Source of the DNA: Actinomycetospora callitridis
GTDB taxonomy: Bacteria; Actinomycetota; Actinomycetes; Mycobacteriales; Pseudonocardiaceae
Assembly: GCF_028737265.1 (NCBI RefSeq)
Contig: NZ_JAQZAK010000006.1
Span: forward strand, 62,001-126,000
Direction: 5' to 3'
Length of the DNA stretch: 64,000 bases
The position numbers and the translations under genes are program-made. Below, one piece after another: positions 39,193-50,265 of this stretch (within the stretch, counting starts at the first letter, position 1; every line of letters begins with the position of its first letter). Below the pieces are notes generated by a model. It saw only the letters and a program-made list of their open reading frames with translations, made no database searches and was not told the origin of the DNA.

Positions 39193-40448
39193 GACGCGGT
39201 CTCCCTCCGGGCAGCGGCCTCGGCGCGCCGCGTGAGGTCGGCCCGCGGGTCGTGGTCCGCCGTGGCCTCGACGTAGGCGTCGAGGGCCTGGCGCGCCGCG
39301 GAGCTCAGACGGCTCGGCACCGCGAGCTCGACGGTGACCAGCAGGTCGCCGGTGCGCCCGTCCTTACGGTGCACCCCGCGCCCGCGGACCCGCAACGTCC
39401 GCCCGCTGGAGCTCCCCGCGGGGACCTTGAGCGAGACCTTGCCGTCCATGGTGGGCACGGTGATCGTCGTGCCGTCGACGAGCTCCGGGAACGTCACCGG
39501 CACGGTGAGCGTCAGGTCGTCGGCGTTGCGCTCCGAGCGCCCGAACAGGTCGTCGGAGTTGACGTGCACGACGACGAACAGGTCGCCGGGCGGGCCGCCC
39601 CGACTGCCGGGCTGCCCCTGACCGGCGAGGCGGATGCGCTGGCCGTCGTCGACGCCCGGCGGGATCCGCACGGTGAGGGTGCGCGAGCGGGTGCTCACGC
39701 CGTCGCCGCCGCACTCGGGGCACGGCTCGTCGACGATCGACCCGGTGCCCGAGCAGTCGCGGCACGGCTCGCTGAACGCGAACGCGCCCTGGCTGCGCGA
39801 GACCACACCGGCGCCGCCGCAGGTCAGACACGTGCGGGGGCTGGTGCCGGGCTTGGCGCCGTTGCCGCCGCAGTTCGTGCAGCGCGTCGGCGAGGCCAGG
39901 CGCAGCGGCAGGGTGGTGCCGCCGACCGCCTCGGCGAAGTCGATGCGCACGTCGGTCTCGACGTCCGCGCCGCGCTGCTCGCGCGGGCGGGTGCCGCCCA
40001 TGCCGGGCGTCGGCCCGGTGGTGGTACCGGCACCGCCGCCGAACAGCCCGCCCAGGAGGTCGCCGAGACCGCCCGCACCGGGCTGGCCCGCGCGGGCTCC
40101 CCCGCCGCCGAAGAGGTCGCCGACGTCGAAGCCGCCGGAGAACCCGGTGCCGCCTGCGCCCGCTCCGGCTCCGGCGCCACGGCCGCCGCCGAACCCGCCG
40201 AAGCGCCCGCCCGAGAACATCGTGCGCGCCTCGTCGTACTGCTGGCGCTTCTCCGGGTCGGAGAGCACGCCGTAGGCCTCGCCCGCCGCCTTGAAGCGGG
40301 CCTCGGCCTTCGCATCGCCGGGCTTCGCGTCGGGGTGGTTCTCCCGCGCGATCTTGCGGTAGGCCTTCTTGACGTCGTCGGCGGAGGCGTCCTTGGCCAC
40401 ACCCAGCTCGCGGTAGTAGTCCTTCTCGACCCAGTCACGGGCGCTCAT
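39189..40448 (-). CDS. dnaJ: DnaJ co-chaperone
   Basis: 419-residue type I Hsp40. J-domain at about 9-75 with the HPD tripeptide (ENHPDAKPG), a glycine/phenylalanine-rich stretch to about 150, four CxxCxGxG zinc motifs (CTNCGGNG, CLTCGGAG, CRDCSGTG, CPECGGDG, about 185-255) and the C-terminal substrate-binding domain. It delivers substrates and stimulates DnaK ATPase. It lies 39 nt after grpE and overlaps hspR by 4 nt. The J-domain-adjacent linker is longer and richer in Gly than usual but typical of DnaJ1 in this phylum. Confidence 0.98.
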   Translation of the reverse strand: MSARDWVEKDYYRELGVAKDASADDVKKAYRKIARENHPDAKPGDAKAEARFKAAGEAYGVLSDPEKRQQYDEARTMFSGGRFGGFGGGRGAGAGAGAGGTGFSGGFDVGDLFGGGGARAGQPGAGGLGDLLGGLFGGGAGTTTGPTPGMGGTRPREQRGADVETDVRIDFAEAVGGTTLPLRLASPTRCTNCGGNGAKPGTSPRTCLTCGGAGVVSRSQGAFAFSEPCRDCSGTGSIVDEPCPECGGDGVSTRSRTLTVRIPPGVDDGQRIRLAGQGQPGSRGGPPGDLFVVVHVNSDDLFGRSERNADDLTLTVPVTFPELVDGTTITVPTMDGKVSLKVPAGSSSGRTLRVRGRGVHRKDGRTGDLLVTVELAVPSRLSSAARQALDAYVEATADHDPRADLTRRAEAAARRETAS

Positions 40449-40487
40449 GTCGGAACTGCTCCTTCCGCGGGGCCGGGGGTGTGGTGA

Positions 40488-41225
40488 TCAGGAGGTGCCG
40501 GCGTCCGCCGGCTCCGACGTGGTGTCGGTGGCGGGCGCGGTGCCGTCGGAGTCGGTGACCGCGACCATCGCGGCGCGCAGCACACGGTCGCCGAAGCGGT
40601 AGCCGCGGCGCATGACCGTGGTGACCGTCGGGCCCGAGACGTCCGGGGAGGTGTCGTGGGCGACGGCCTCGTGCACCGACGGGTCGAACGTGTCGCCCTC
40701 GGCGCCGAAGGGGGTCAGGCCCGCGCGCTGCAGCGTCTCGGTGAGACGGTCGGCGACGACCTTGAACGGGCCGGTCAGGTCGCCGTGGCTCGCGGCGCGC
40801 TCGACGTCGTCGAGCACCGTGAGCAGCTCGCCGGCCACGGACGCCTTGGCCGACGCCACGGTCGACTCGCGCTCGCGCTCGGTGCGGCGGCGGAAGTTGG
40901 TGAACTCGGCCGAGACGCGCTGGAGGTCGGCGGTGCGCTCGGCGAGCTCGCCGCGCACACGCTCGAGCTCCGGGTCGGCACCCTCGGCGTCCCCGCCCGA
41001 GGGCGCGGTCCCGCCCGACGTGGCGTCCGCCGCGCTGGCGTCCGCGGCGGCCTGGGCCGCCCGCGCCTCACCGGCGAGCCCGTCGAGGGCCCCGGGGGCG
41101 GGCGTCGCGGCGTCGTCCGTGCCGCCGTCGCCCTGCGGCGTACCGGCGGGCGCGTCCTGACCGGAGGTGGGCACCCCGCCGACACTGGAGTCGGTGGCGT
41201 CCTGCCCGACGACCGGATCCTGCAC
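40488..41225 (-). CDS. grpE: GrpE nucleotide-exchange factor
   Basis: 245-residue ADP-release factor for DnaK. A ~75-residue acidic, Ala/Gly-rich disordered N-terminus precedes the long dimerising helix (LERVRGELAERTADLQRVSAEFTNFRRRTERERE) and the compact C-terminal beta wing (DVSGPTVTTVMRRGYRFGDRVLRAAMVAV). GTG at 41225 is the start. It sits between dnaK (111-nt gap) and dnaJ (39-nt gap) in the heat-shock operon. Confidence 0.97.
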   Translation of the reverse strand: MQDPVVGQDATDSSVGGVPTSGQDAPAGTPQGDGGTDDAATPAPGALDGLAGEARAAQAAADASAADATSGGTAPSGGDAEGADPELERVRGELAERTADLQRVSAEFTNFRRRTERERESTVASAKASVAGELLTVLDDVERAASHGDLTGPFKVVADRLTETLQRAGLTPFGAEGDTFDPSVHEAVAHDTSPDVSGPTVTTVMRRGYRFGDRVLRAAMVAVTDSDGTAPATDTTSEPADAGTS

Positions 41226-41336
41226 TGTGACCTCCTCGAGAGGGTCCCGGCGCCGCGGCGCCGGGGTGAGAACGATGGGGGGAGAACGTGCCGGAGCCGG
41301 GGGGGGCGCAGGAAGCCTGCGGCCCCGCCGGTCGGG

Positions 41337-43190
<1,854 letters not shown>

Positions 43191-43221
43191 GCTGACGTCT
43201 CCTCTCGAGACCGGGGATGTC

Positions 43222-43242
43222 GTTGAGTGCTCTGCGCTCAAG
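43222..43242 (-). promoter_or_regulatory. HAIR operator 1 of dnaK
   Basis: GTTGAGT (43222-43228), 7 nt, GCTCAAG (43236-43242). Twelve of fourteen consensus positions match, 32 nt upstream of the dnaK start. Confidence 0.85.
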
Positions 43243-43274
43243 TATGTCCCGGATGCCGTGTCGCGCAAACCGGA

Positions 43275-43295
43275 CCTGAGTCCGTCGCGCTCAAG
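43275..43295 (-). promoter_or_regulatory. HAIR operator 2 of dnaK
   Basis: CCTGAGT (43275-43281), 7 nt, GCTCAAG (43289-43295). Also twelve of fourteen consensus matches, starting 53 bp from site 1. Confidence 0.8.
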
Positions 43296-43328
43296 TGTGT
43301 CATCCCGACCAACGGAGCATCGCACGGA

Positions 43329-43349
43329 CTTGTTCCCCGCACGCTCAAC
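43329..43349 (-). promoter_or_regulatory. HAIR-like operator 3 of dnaK (weak)
   Basis: CTTGTTC (43329-43335), 7 nt, GCTCAAC (43343-43349). Weaker match but the right spacing, and it starts 54 bp from site 2. Confidence 0.5.
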
Positions 43350-43377
43350 TTCATGGAGAAATCGGCATCAGGCCCGG

Positions 43378-44439
43378 TCAGGCCCGGTCCGAGCCGGTGC
43401 CCGGGCGGGTCGCGAGGGGCAGGAGCTCGCCCTCGTCCCACTTCACCTCGCGGGTGCCCAGCGGCACGCCGGTCTGCTGGGCCTCCATCATCTGCCCGTT
43501 GCCGAGGTACATCGCCACGTGGTGGATCGTGTCGGGGTCCGACTGGTCGTAGGCCCAGAAGAGCAGGTCGCCGGGCTGGGCCTGCTCGACGGCCACGTGC
43601 GCGCCGGCGTTGTACTGGTCCCGGGAGACGCGCGGCAGCACGATCCCGGCGCGCTCGTAGGCCCGCAGCATCAGCCCGGAGCAGTCGTAGCTGCTCGGCC
43701 CGGTGGCGCCCCAGACGTAGGGCTTGCCGGTCTCGGCCGTGGCGAACTCGATCGCCGTGCGCGCGATCCCGGGCGGGAGCGCGGCCGCGGGACCCGGGCC
43801 CGCCTGGGCCGCGGGCACGCACTCCTGGATCGCGCCGGTCACCCCCGCGAGGTCGGTGACCAGGCTGTTCGCCAGCGACTCCCACTTGGCGTAGGCGTTG
43901 GGGAACGCCGAGCGCTGCACGATCTGCGCGGCCCGCGTCACGGGCATCGTGTCCCAGCCGGGCACCGTGAGCAGGCGCTCGAGGAACGTCCGGGTCGCGT
44001 AGACGGGGTCGCGCACCTGCTCCGGCGACCCCCAGCCCTGGCTGGGCCGCTGCTGGAACACGCCCAGCGAGTCGTGGTCCACCGCGACGTCCATGCCGAC
44101 GGTGCCCATCTGCGACTCCTGCATCGCCGTGGCCAGGGCGACCACCCAGCCCCGCGGCGGGATCGCCATGCCCTTGGCGACGCCGATGATCGTGGCCGCG
44201 GTCTGGCGCTGCACCGGGTCGAGCTCCGCGGAGGTCTGCGGGACGTCCGCCGACGGCGGCGCGCCCGTCCCCGCCTCGCACGTCGTGGCCTCCTCGCCCT
44301 CCTCGCCGCCGCCCACGAACTGCCCGACCACGAGCAGGCCCGCGGCCATCACGACGACGAGGAAGCCCGCCAGGGCCGCGACGGGCAGCAGCAGGCGCAG
44401 GAACCGCAGGCGGGGTGGGAGCCGGGGCGGGGTGATCAC
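43378..44439 (-). CDS. VirB1-like bifunctional peptidoglycan hydrolase (lysozyme + NlpC/P60)
   Basis: 353-residue protein: cytoplasmic basic leader, one membrane helix (LLLPVAALAGFLVVVMAAGLLVV, about 17-39), a lysozyme-like domain (about 75-175; VALATAMQESQMGTVGMDV, FQQRPSQGWG) and a NlpC/P60 peptidase domain (about 235-353) with catalytic Cys in YDCSGL and His in HHVAMYLGN. The two-domain hydrolase is the role of TcpG/VirB1-type proteins that open the wall for conjugation channels (Tn916, pCW3). GTG at 44439 is 9 nt from the previous stop; last gene of the secretion-like operon. Confidence 0.87.
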   Translation of the reverse strand: MITPPRLPPRLRFLRLLLPVAALAGFLVVVMAAGLLVVGQFVGGGEEGEEATTCEAGTGAPPSADVPQTSAELDPVQRQTAATIIGVAKGMAIPPRGWVVALATAMQESQMGTVGMDVAVDHDSLGVFQQRPSQGWGSPEQVRDPVYATRTFLERLLTVPGWDTMPVTRAAQIVQRSAFPNAYAKWESLANSLVTDLAGVTGAIQECVPAAQAGPGPAAALPPGIARTAIEFATAETGKPYVWGATGPSSYDCSGLMLRAYERAGIVLPRVSRDQYNAGAHVAVEQAQPGDLLFWAYDQSDPDTIHHVAMYLGNGQMMEAQQTGVPLGTREVKWDEGELLPLATRPGTGSDRA

Positions 44440-44448
44440 GCGTACCGC

Positions 44449-45027
44449 CTAGGACGCCCGGTCGTAGCCGGACACGCGCCAGTCACCCGGCGCGACCTGC
44501 ACCATCAGCAGCTCGAGGCGCACCGCGTCGGTGGGCACCTGCACGCGGACGGCCTCGGGGCGGACCTCGACGGCCTGCGGCGGCCCGGTGACGCGCGTGC
44601 CGGGCACGTTCGCGGGGTCGACCTCGGCGAGGGTCGCGAGGTACTCGTCGGTGGTGAACGGGGCGAGGCCGGCGGTCCACTGCGCGGGCGTCGTGCCCGG
44701 CGGGTGCGTCGCCCACGCCCGCGTCCAGCGTTCCGCGACGGCCAGCGCCACCGGCGGGGCGTCGCTCAGCGGCAGGCTGCGGGGGCGCAGCTCCGTGACC
44801 GGTGCCGATCCGCTGCCGGACGCCGCACCGGGGGCGGTGGTCGACGCCGGCCCGAGGGCGCGACCCGGGGTGCTCGGCCCGCTCACGGCCCCGCCGACGT
44901 AGGAGAACCCGACGACGACGGCCACGAGCACCGCGAGGACCGCGAACAGGCGCGCGGGCGAGTGCAGGGGCCATTCCCAGAGCGCCCGGTAGGCCGCCGC
45001 ACGACCCCGCCTAGTCCGGATCGGCAC
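44449..45027 (-). CDS. TcpC/VirB8-like membrane protein
   Basis: 192-residue protein with a short cytoplasmic leader, one membrane helix (LFAVLAVLVAVVVGFSYVGG, about 27-46) and an extracytoplasmic ~110-residue domain whose helix-rich then beta-rich layout fits the NTF2-like fold of VirB8/TcpC scaffolds. Smaller than TcpC of pCW3, which has two such domains. GTG at 45027 overlaps the upstream gene by 17 nt, so translational coupling is likely. Fold is inferred; no sequence motif is diagnostic. Confidence 0.65.
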   Translation of the reverse strand: MPIRTRRGRAAAYRALWEWPLHSPARLFAVLAVLVAVVVGFSYVGGAVSGPSTPGRALGPASTTAPGAASGSGSAPVTELRPRSLPLSDAPPVALAVAERWTRAWATHPPGTTPAQWTAGLAPFTTDEYLATLAEVDPANVPGTRVTGPPQAVEVRPEAVRVQVPTDAVRLELLMVQVAPGDWRVSGYDRAS

Positions 45028-47011
45028 GCGCGCCTCCCTCGCCGGCGGGGGAGCGCGGGGTGCGCGCGGTCCGCGAGGAGCGAGTGCTGGAGCCCGACCC
45101 GACCGGCCGGCTGGGGCGGTAGACCCGGTACACCGGCGCGCCGTCGACGAGCTCGGCCTGCACCGGCCGTCGGGGCCCTCCGGCGTCGTTGCTGCGGGCG
45201 GCCACGCTGCGGTAGAGGCTGCGGTCGGCGTCGCCGACCGCAGCGCGTGCCGCCGGGGTCGCGTCCCGGTCGCCGCGGGGCGCGCCGCCCGACATCCCCG
45301 TGGACGTGCCGCCGGGCAGCGCGCGTTGCGCGGCGCGGCGGGCGGCCAGCGCGGCCGCGGGGTCGGCGGCGTGCTCCCGCGTGTGGCCGACCCGCTCGCT
45401 GTCGACGCGCAACGGGCCCGGCGCCACGACGTCGGTGCCCGCGGCGGACGTCGCCGGCTCGGTGCGCACCGGGGTGCTGCCCTCGGGTCGCCAGCCGTCG
45501 CCGCCGGTGCCGCTCGTACCGCGCCGTTCGGTCCACCAGTCGTCCTGGCGCGACGTCGACCCCGGCAGGATGCGCGACAGCGCCCCGGTCCCGGCGGGTG
45601 GCAGGAAGCCGCTCATCTGGTCGCGGGTCAGCGAGACCATGGCCGCGAGGCGGCGGAACGGCCGCGCGAGGGCCCACATCACCACCGTCACCACCCCGGT
45701 GACCAGCAGCGCGAGCCAGGTGTTGACCCCGGCCCCGGGCCGGAACAGGGCGATGACCATCAGCGAGTGCAGGCCCGCCATCGCCCCCACGAGCAGCGTG
45801 TTGACGAGCGCCGCGCCGCCGACGCGCAGCGTCGCGGGCAGCACCTCGGGCTTGAGCAGCGCGAGCAGGGCGAGCGCCGGCGCGACCATGACGAGCAACC
45901 TGATGATCAACATCGAGACGAGGATCAGCAGCTTGCTCATCAGCTGGAACAGCCCGATGCACACGGCCTGGATCAGCGCGAGCACACCCGCGCCGGTGCG
46001 CGAGCCCTGCCGGCCCTGGAAGTAGCTGTAGCGGTCGCCCACACGGTCGGCGACGGCCGTGTACTGCTGCTTCTTCGCGTCCGCCTGGGCCTGCCCGTCC
46101 TGGCCGTCGGCGACCTCCTGCTTGGTGAACGTCTGCGCCCGCAGCAGCTCGCGCCCCAGGTCGCGGGCCTGCGGCACGTCCGCGGACCCGAACTGCCCGC
46201 GCAGCCAGTTGTTGTAGACGATCTGGTCGGTGAGCACCGTGGGCAGGGTGTTGGCGTCGCCCACCCCGACCTGGCCCAGGAACCCCCGCTGCATCGCGGT
46301 GACGCCGTCGAGCAGGACCCCGTCGAGCATGCTCGACCAGCGCACCGGGGCGGCGTAGGCCGCGGCGGCGATCGCGAGGGCGATCACCGCGATGCCGGCA
46401 CGCTGCGCCTGGCGCGAGAGGTCGCCGCGCATCGCGAGCACCAGCAGGATCGCCGCGAGCACGATCAGCGCGAGGCCGACCCACGTCGAGAACACCGCGC
46501 TGTACATCGCCTGCGTGCCGGCCTGCACGATCCCGTCGAGCGGGCTGAGCAGCCCCGAGCCCTGCTCGATGAGGTAGTGCGACCAATTGACGCCGCCGAC
46601 GACGAGCTTGGCGAGGTTGAAGAACTGGTTGCCCAGCCACGTGTCGGTGGCCGCCGCGGGGTCGCGGGCCGCGCCCGGGCCGCAGCCGAGGTCGTAGGTC
46701 CACCAGACCTGCCCGGCGTACCCGACCTCGTCGTAGACGCTGCCCGGGGCGCCCACCCCGAGCGGCGCGGGGTCGAGCGAGCCGACGAGACCCGTCCCGG
46801 GGCGGTCGGGGTCCGGGGCGGCCTTGCAGTCCAGCGGGGCCGCCGACGCGGGCAGCCCCACGAGCACCAGGCCCGTGACCAGCGTGACGACGGTGACGAG
46901 CGCCCGACGCCGGCCGCGACTCGGACGAGCGTCCTGCTTCTCCCGGGCGCGCCGCGACCGCCGCCACCCCACGACGAGGGCAGCGGCGAGGATCGCGACG
47001 ACGAGGGTCAC
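45011..47011 (-). CDS. VirB6/TrbL-like polytopic membrane protein
   Basis: 666-residue protein with two early hydrophobic segments (about 3-15 and 40-57, the second ending VGLPASAAPLDC as in a signal peptide), a periplasm-facing region, then about six membrane segments between residues 170 and 460 (for example LALIVLAAILLVLA and LLILVSMLIIRLLVMVAPALALLALL) and a long Arg/Gly-rich cytosolic tail of ~200 residues. This resembles TcpH/VirB6-type channel components. GTG at 47011 overlaps the VirB4 stop (GTGA). Confidence 0.72.
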   Translation of the reverse strand: MTLVVAILAAALVVGWRRSRRAREKQDARPSRGRRRALVTVVTLVTGLVLVGLPASAAPLDCKAAPDPDRPGTGLVGSLDPAPLGVGAPGSVYDEVGYAGQVWWTYDLGCGPGAARDPAAATDTWLGNQFFNLAKLVVGGVNWSHYLIEQGSGLLSPLDGIVQAGTQAMYSAVFSTWVGLALIVLAAILLVLAMRGDLSRQAQRAGIAVIALAIAAAAYAAPVRWSSMLDGVLLDGVTAMQRGFLGQVGVGDANTLPTVLTDQIVYNNWLRGQFGSADVPQARDLGRELLRAQTFTKQEVADGQDGQAQADAKKQQYTAVADRVGDRYSYFQGRQGSRTGAGVLALIQAVCIGLFQLMSKLLILVSMLIIRLLVMVAPALALLALLKPEVLPATLRVGGAALVNTLLVGAMAGLHSLMVIALFRPGAGVNTWLALLVTGVVTVVMWALARPFRRLAAMVSLTRDQMSGFLPPAGTGALSRILPGSTSRQDDWWTERRGTSGTGGDGWRPEGSTPVRTEPATSAAGTDVVAPGPLRVDSERVGHTREHAADPAAALAARRAAQRALPGGTSTGMSGGAPRGDRDATPAARAAVGDADRSLYRSVAARSNDAGGPRRPVQAELVDGAPVYRVYRPSRPVGSGSSTRSSRTARTPRSPAGEGGARADPD

Positions 47012-50000
47012 CCCGGGTCCCCCGGGCGCCCGGCGCCGACCCAGCCGCCGGGGTCGGGGGCGTCCCGCCGCCCGGGGCTGCGGTCGGCGGGCGTCGTCAC
47101 GGTGGCGTCGTCGGCCAGCTCCCCGACCGCGTCCCCGGTGGCCGGGCCCTCGTCCATGACCCAGGCGTCGGCCCAGTCGTCGTCGCCGGCGGGCCCGGCG
47201 TCGCTGTTCCGCGCGGCCGGCCCGGGCAGGTCGTCGTCGAGGTCGGGCACGAGGTCGTCGAGCCCGGCCGGCAGAGCCTCCGGGCCGTCCGGGCGCTCGT
47301 CGAGCACCGTGCCCTCGACGACCGTGCGCTCGACCATCGGGTCGCGCGACGGCGTCACCGGGCTCACCCGGGCGGTGCCGGGCGGCGGCGTCGTGGGGCG
47401 GCGGGGCGGGGCAGGTGCGGCGGGGGGCGGGCCGGCCGCGGGCACGACCGGCACGGGTCCGGTGCGCTCCGCGTCGGTCTCGGGCGGGACGGACGGCGCC
47501 GAGCCGGCCGAGGGCTCGACCGGCGACTCGGCCGGCGACTCGACGGGAGCCGACGGCAGCGGCCGGACGCGGCGGGCGTCCGGGTTGGTGTCGAGCGTCT
47601 CGCGCAGGTGCTCGAGGTGCGGGCCCTCGAGGTCGATCCGGATCTTCTCGACGCCGCCGTGCCCGTCGGCGAAGACGAACTGGCGCGGCGTGTCGTCCGG
47701 GCGGTCGTCGTGGCGGGGGCGCGGGGACAGCGTCCCGAGCATCTCCTCGTAGCCGACGTCGGTGGGCACCCGGAGCAGCCGCAGCGCCTCGGCCTGGGCC
47801 TCCTCGTCGTCCGTGCGGCCGACGAACACCGCGTTGACCAGCGACGCGAACCCGGGCACGCGCAGCAGGTCGCCCGCGAGCTGCGAGGCGAACAGCGCGC
47901 GGACGTTGAACTTGCGGGAGTCTCGGGCGAGGCGGTCGATGAGCACCTTGCCGGTGGGAATCTGGGACAGGAAGTGGGTCTCGTCGAGCGCCACGCCCTT
48001 CCGCAGGTTCCGGTCGGCGGTGTAGATCGTGCGCTGGGTCAGCCACGACGCGAGGTTGAGCAGCTCGACGGCCAGCGACTCGCCGTCCGTCCACTCCTCG
48101 CGCGGGCTCCCGGGGCGCGGCAGCGCCATGCCCTGCATCGTCAGGACGGTGAGCCGGTAGTTCTCCTCGCCGACCCAGGGGTCGGCGCGCGGGTCGGCGT
48201 TCTCGTCGGGGAACAGCAGCGCGGCCTGGGGCAGCTCGCGGCGCTCCTCGAGGAAGTCGGCGACGACGTCGGCGTGCTCCTCCCCCTCGCGCGCGTGGCG
48301 GCGCAGCACGGCGATGACCTGGCCCGGGTCGCGGTCCGGGGCGCCGCCGACCTCGCGCACCGCGCGCAGCAGCACGATCCGGGTGTGGGGCATGCGCGCC
48401 ACGTCGAAGGGCAGCAGGCCGGTGAGCACGTCGAGCACGAGGCGCCGGCGGGTCGCGGCGGCCAGCGAGCGCTCGCGGCGCCAGGCCTTGTCGGGGTCCT
48501 CCTCGTCGAGGAAGTGGTCGCGCCGGGGCTCGGCCACCACCCGGTAGGGGTTGAGGATGCCGGGGTCGGCGCCGAGCAGGTGGATGTGCCGCGAGAACGG
48601 CGCCAGCTCCGGGAGCTTGGTCAGCTCCGCGAGCGGGCCGGAGGGGTCGAGCACGGTCCAGCGGGCCCCGGCGCGCAGCGTCTTGTAGACGAGTAGTCCG
48701 GTGAGGAACGACTTACCGGAGCCGAGGCCACCCACCACCGCGGTGAGCCCCGAGGCCCGGCGCACCTCCTGGGCCATCCACGGGTCCCACGCCACCGGGC
48801 GGCGGGTGGCCGTGCAGGTCTCGCCGATCATGACCCCGCGCCGGTCGCCCACGGACGCCGACGCGGCCGGCACGCCCGCCGCCACCCAGGTCACCGACCC
48901 CCGGCGACGGTAGGCCGTCGACGCCAGCGGCTCGCCGGGGATGAACTCGCGGGCGTAGGCGTACTGGGCCTCGGGGTGCTCCATGGCCACGCGCGGGCGG
49001 TAGAGGTCGAGCACCTGCTGGGCGCGGGTCAGCGCCTCGCTCTCGTCGCGACCCGAGACCGCGACGCGCCACCACCCGTAGACCCGGGTGTTGAGCTGCG
49101 TGAGCCCGCCGGAGAGCTCGTCCTCGATCTGCAGCACCCGATCGGCCTGGCGCGAGAGCGACATCGGCGGGTCGAGGTCGTGGTCGTGCGTGTAGTGCCG
49201 GATCTGGCTGCGCACCTTGCCCATCTGGCGCTGCAGCTCACCGGCGACCTCCTCCGGCTTGCGCACGTAGATGCGGGCGGACCACTCGACGGGGAACGGC
49301 AGCCGGTCGCTGCGCTGCATCCAGGGGTCGTCGGCCTCGGGGATGCGCAGCCCGTCCATCAGGCCCACCGAGAGCACCGCGACGTGGCGCTGCACCGGCT
49401 GCGTGCCGAACCGTCCGAGCACCTGCACGGTCGGCGCGTAGGGCTCCTGGTGCAGCGCGACCCCGTCGGTGAACGCCGCGAGGTCCTCGGTCTCCCAGTG
49501 GTCGCCCGAGGTCGGCGTCACCGTGCGGGGCGCGGGCAGCCCGAGCGAGCACGAGCGGTGCATCAGCCACGCCATGTCCTCGGCGGTCGCCGGCACCGCG
49601 TCCAGCCCCGCCCGCGACACGAGCGCCTCGACGTGCGCGATCTCGGACTCCAGCGCGGCGAGCTCCGCGGTGGCCGCCGAGGGCACCAGCCGTCCCAGGA
49701 GCGGGGCGGCACCCTCGAGCCAGCGGTCGACCACCGAGCGCCCGGAGACCTCGACGCCGAGGAAGACCTCCTTGTCGGACATCGACAGGCCCATGAGGTG
49801 GCGCTGCTCGCCCTCGAGGAAGCCCTCCCACGACAGGGCGCCCGCGACGTCGGGCAGGCGGCCGGGCGCGTTGTGGTCGAACGTCTCGGCCCACAGCGCC
49901 ACGGGGTAGGGCCGCGACGTGACGCGGACGTGCAACCAGCGGCCCTGCAGCTCGCCGAGCTGGGTCGCGATCTGGCGGATCAGCGTCTCGCGCTGCGTGT

Positions 50001-50265
50001 CACTGCGGAAGCTCCACGGCTGCGGGGCCAGCCGGTACCAGGCGGTGACGCTCGACGCGGTGCGCGCGAGGTTGCCGTCGATGGCGCGCAGGGCGATCGC
50101 GGAGCGGTAGCCCTGGGCCGGGGACTCGCCGAGCAGGGAGCGTCCGCGCCGGCCGGCACCGGGGGTCGTGCCGGTGGCGGGACGCAGCCCCGTGCTGCGG
50201 TGTCCGGACTCGAGTTGCCGGGGCTCGCCGTCGGCCGGCCCCCGGGCCTTACCGCGGCGCAGCAC
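47008..50265 (-). CDS. VirB4-like conjugation/secretion ATPase
   Basis: 1085-residue cytosolic ATPase. An N-terminal VirB4-type domain (about 60-440) precedes a FtsK/HerA-like motor with Walker A GGLGSGKS (512-519) and a Walker-B-type GVALDETHFL around 790, then a ~200-residue proline-rich disordered tail. VirB4 proteins energise type IV secretion and conjugative channels. GTG at 50265 has GAGGGG six nt upstream; longer open frame before it is not used. Overlaps the PrgI-like gene by 17 nt and the VirB6-like gene by 4 nt. Confidence 0.88.
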   Translation of the reverse strand: MLRRGKARGPADGEPRQLESGHRSTGLRPATGTTPGAGRRGRSLLGESPAQGYRSAIALRAIDGNLARTASSVTAWYRLAPQPWSFRSDTQRETLIRQIATQLGELQGRWLHVRVTSRPYPVALWAETFDHNAPGRLPDVAGALSWEGFLEGEQRHLMGLSMSDKEVFLGVEVSGRSVVDRWLEGAAPLLGRLVPSAATAELAALESEIAHVEALVSRAGLDAVPATAEDMAWLMHRSCSLGLPAPRTVTPTSGDHWETEDLAAFTDGVALHQEPYAPTVQVLGRFGTQPVQRHVAVLSVGLMDGLRIPEADDPWMQRSDRLPFPVEWSARIYVRKPEEVAGELQRQMGKVRSQIRHYTHDHDLDPPMSLSRQADRVLQIEDELSGGLTQLNTRVYGWWRVAVSGRDESEALTRAQQVLDLYRPRVAMEHPEAQYAYAREFIPGEPLASTAYRRRGSVTWVAAGVPAASASVGDRRGVMIGETCTATRRPVAWDPWMAQEVRRASGLTAVVGGLGSGKSFLTGLLVYKTLRAGARWTVLDPSGPLAELTKLPELAPFSRHIHLLGADPGILNPYRVVAEPRRDHFLDEEDPDKAWRRERSLAAATRRRLVLDVLTGLLPFDVARMPHTRIVLLRAVREVGGAPDRDPGQVIAVLRRHAREGEEHADVVADFLEERRELPQAALLFPDENADPRADPWVGEENYRLTVLTMQGMALPRPGSPREEWTDGESLAVELLNLASWLTQRTIYTADRNLRKGVALDETHFLSQIPTGKVLIDRLARDSRKFNVRALFASQLAGDLLRVPGFASLVNAVFVGRTDDEEAQAEALRLLRVPTDVGYEEMLGTLSPRPRHDDRPDDTPRQFVFADGHGGVEKIRIDLEGPHLEHLRETLDTNPDARRVRPLPSAPVESPAESPVEPSAGSAPSVPPETDAERTGPVPVVPAAGPPPAAPAPPRRPTTPPPGTARVSPVTPSRDPMVERTVVEGTVLDERPDGPEALPAGLDDLVPDLDDDLPGPAARNSDAGPAGDDDWADAWVMDEGPATGDAVGELADDATVTTPADRSPGRRDAPDPGGWVGAGRPGDPG

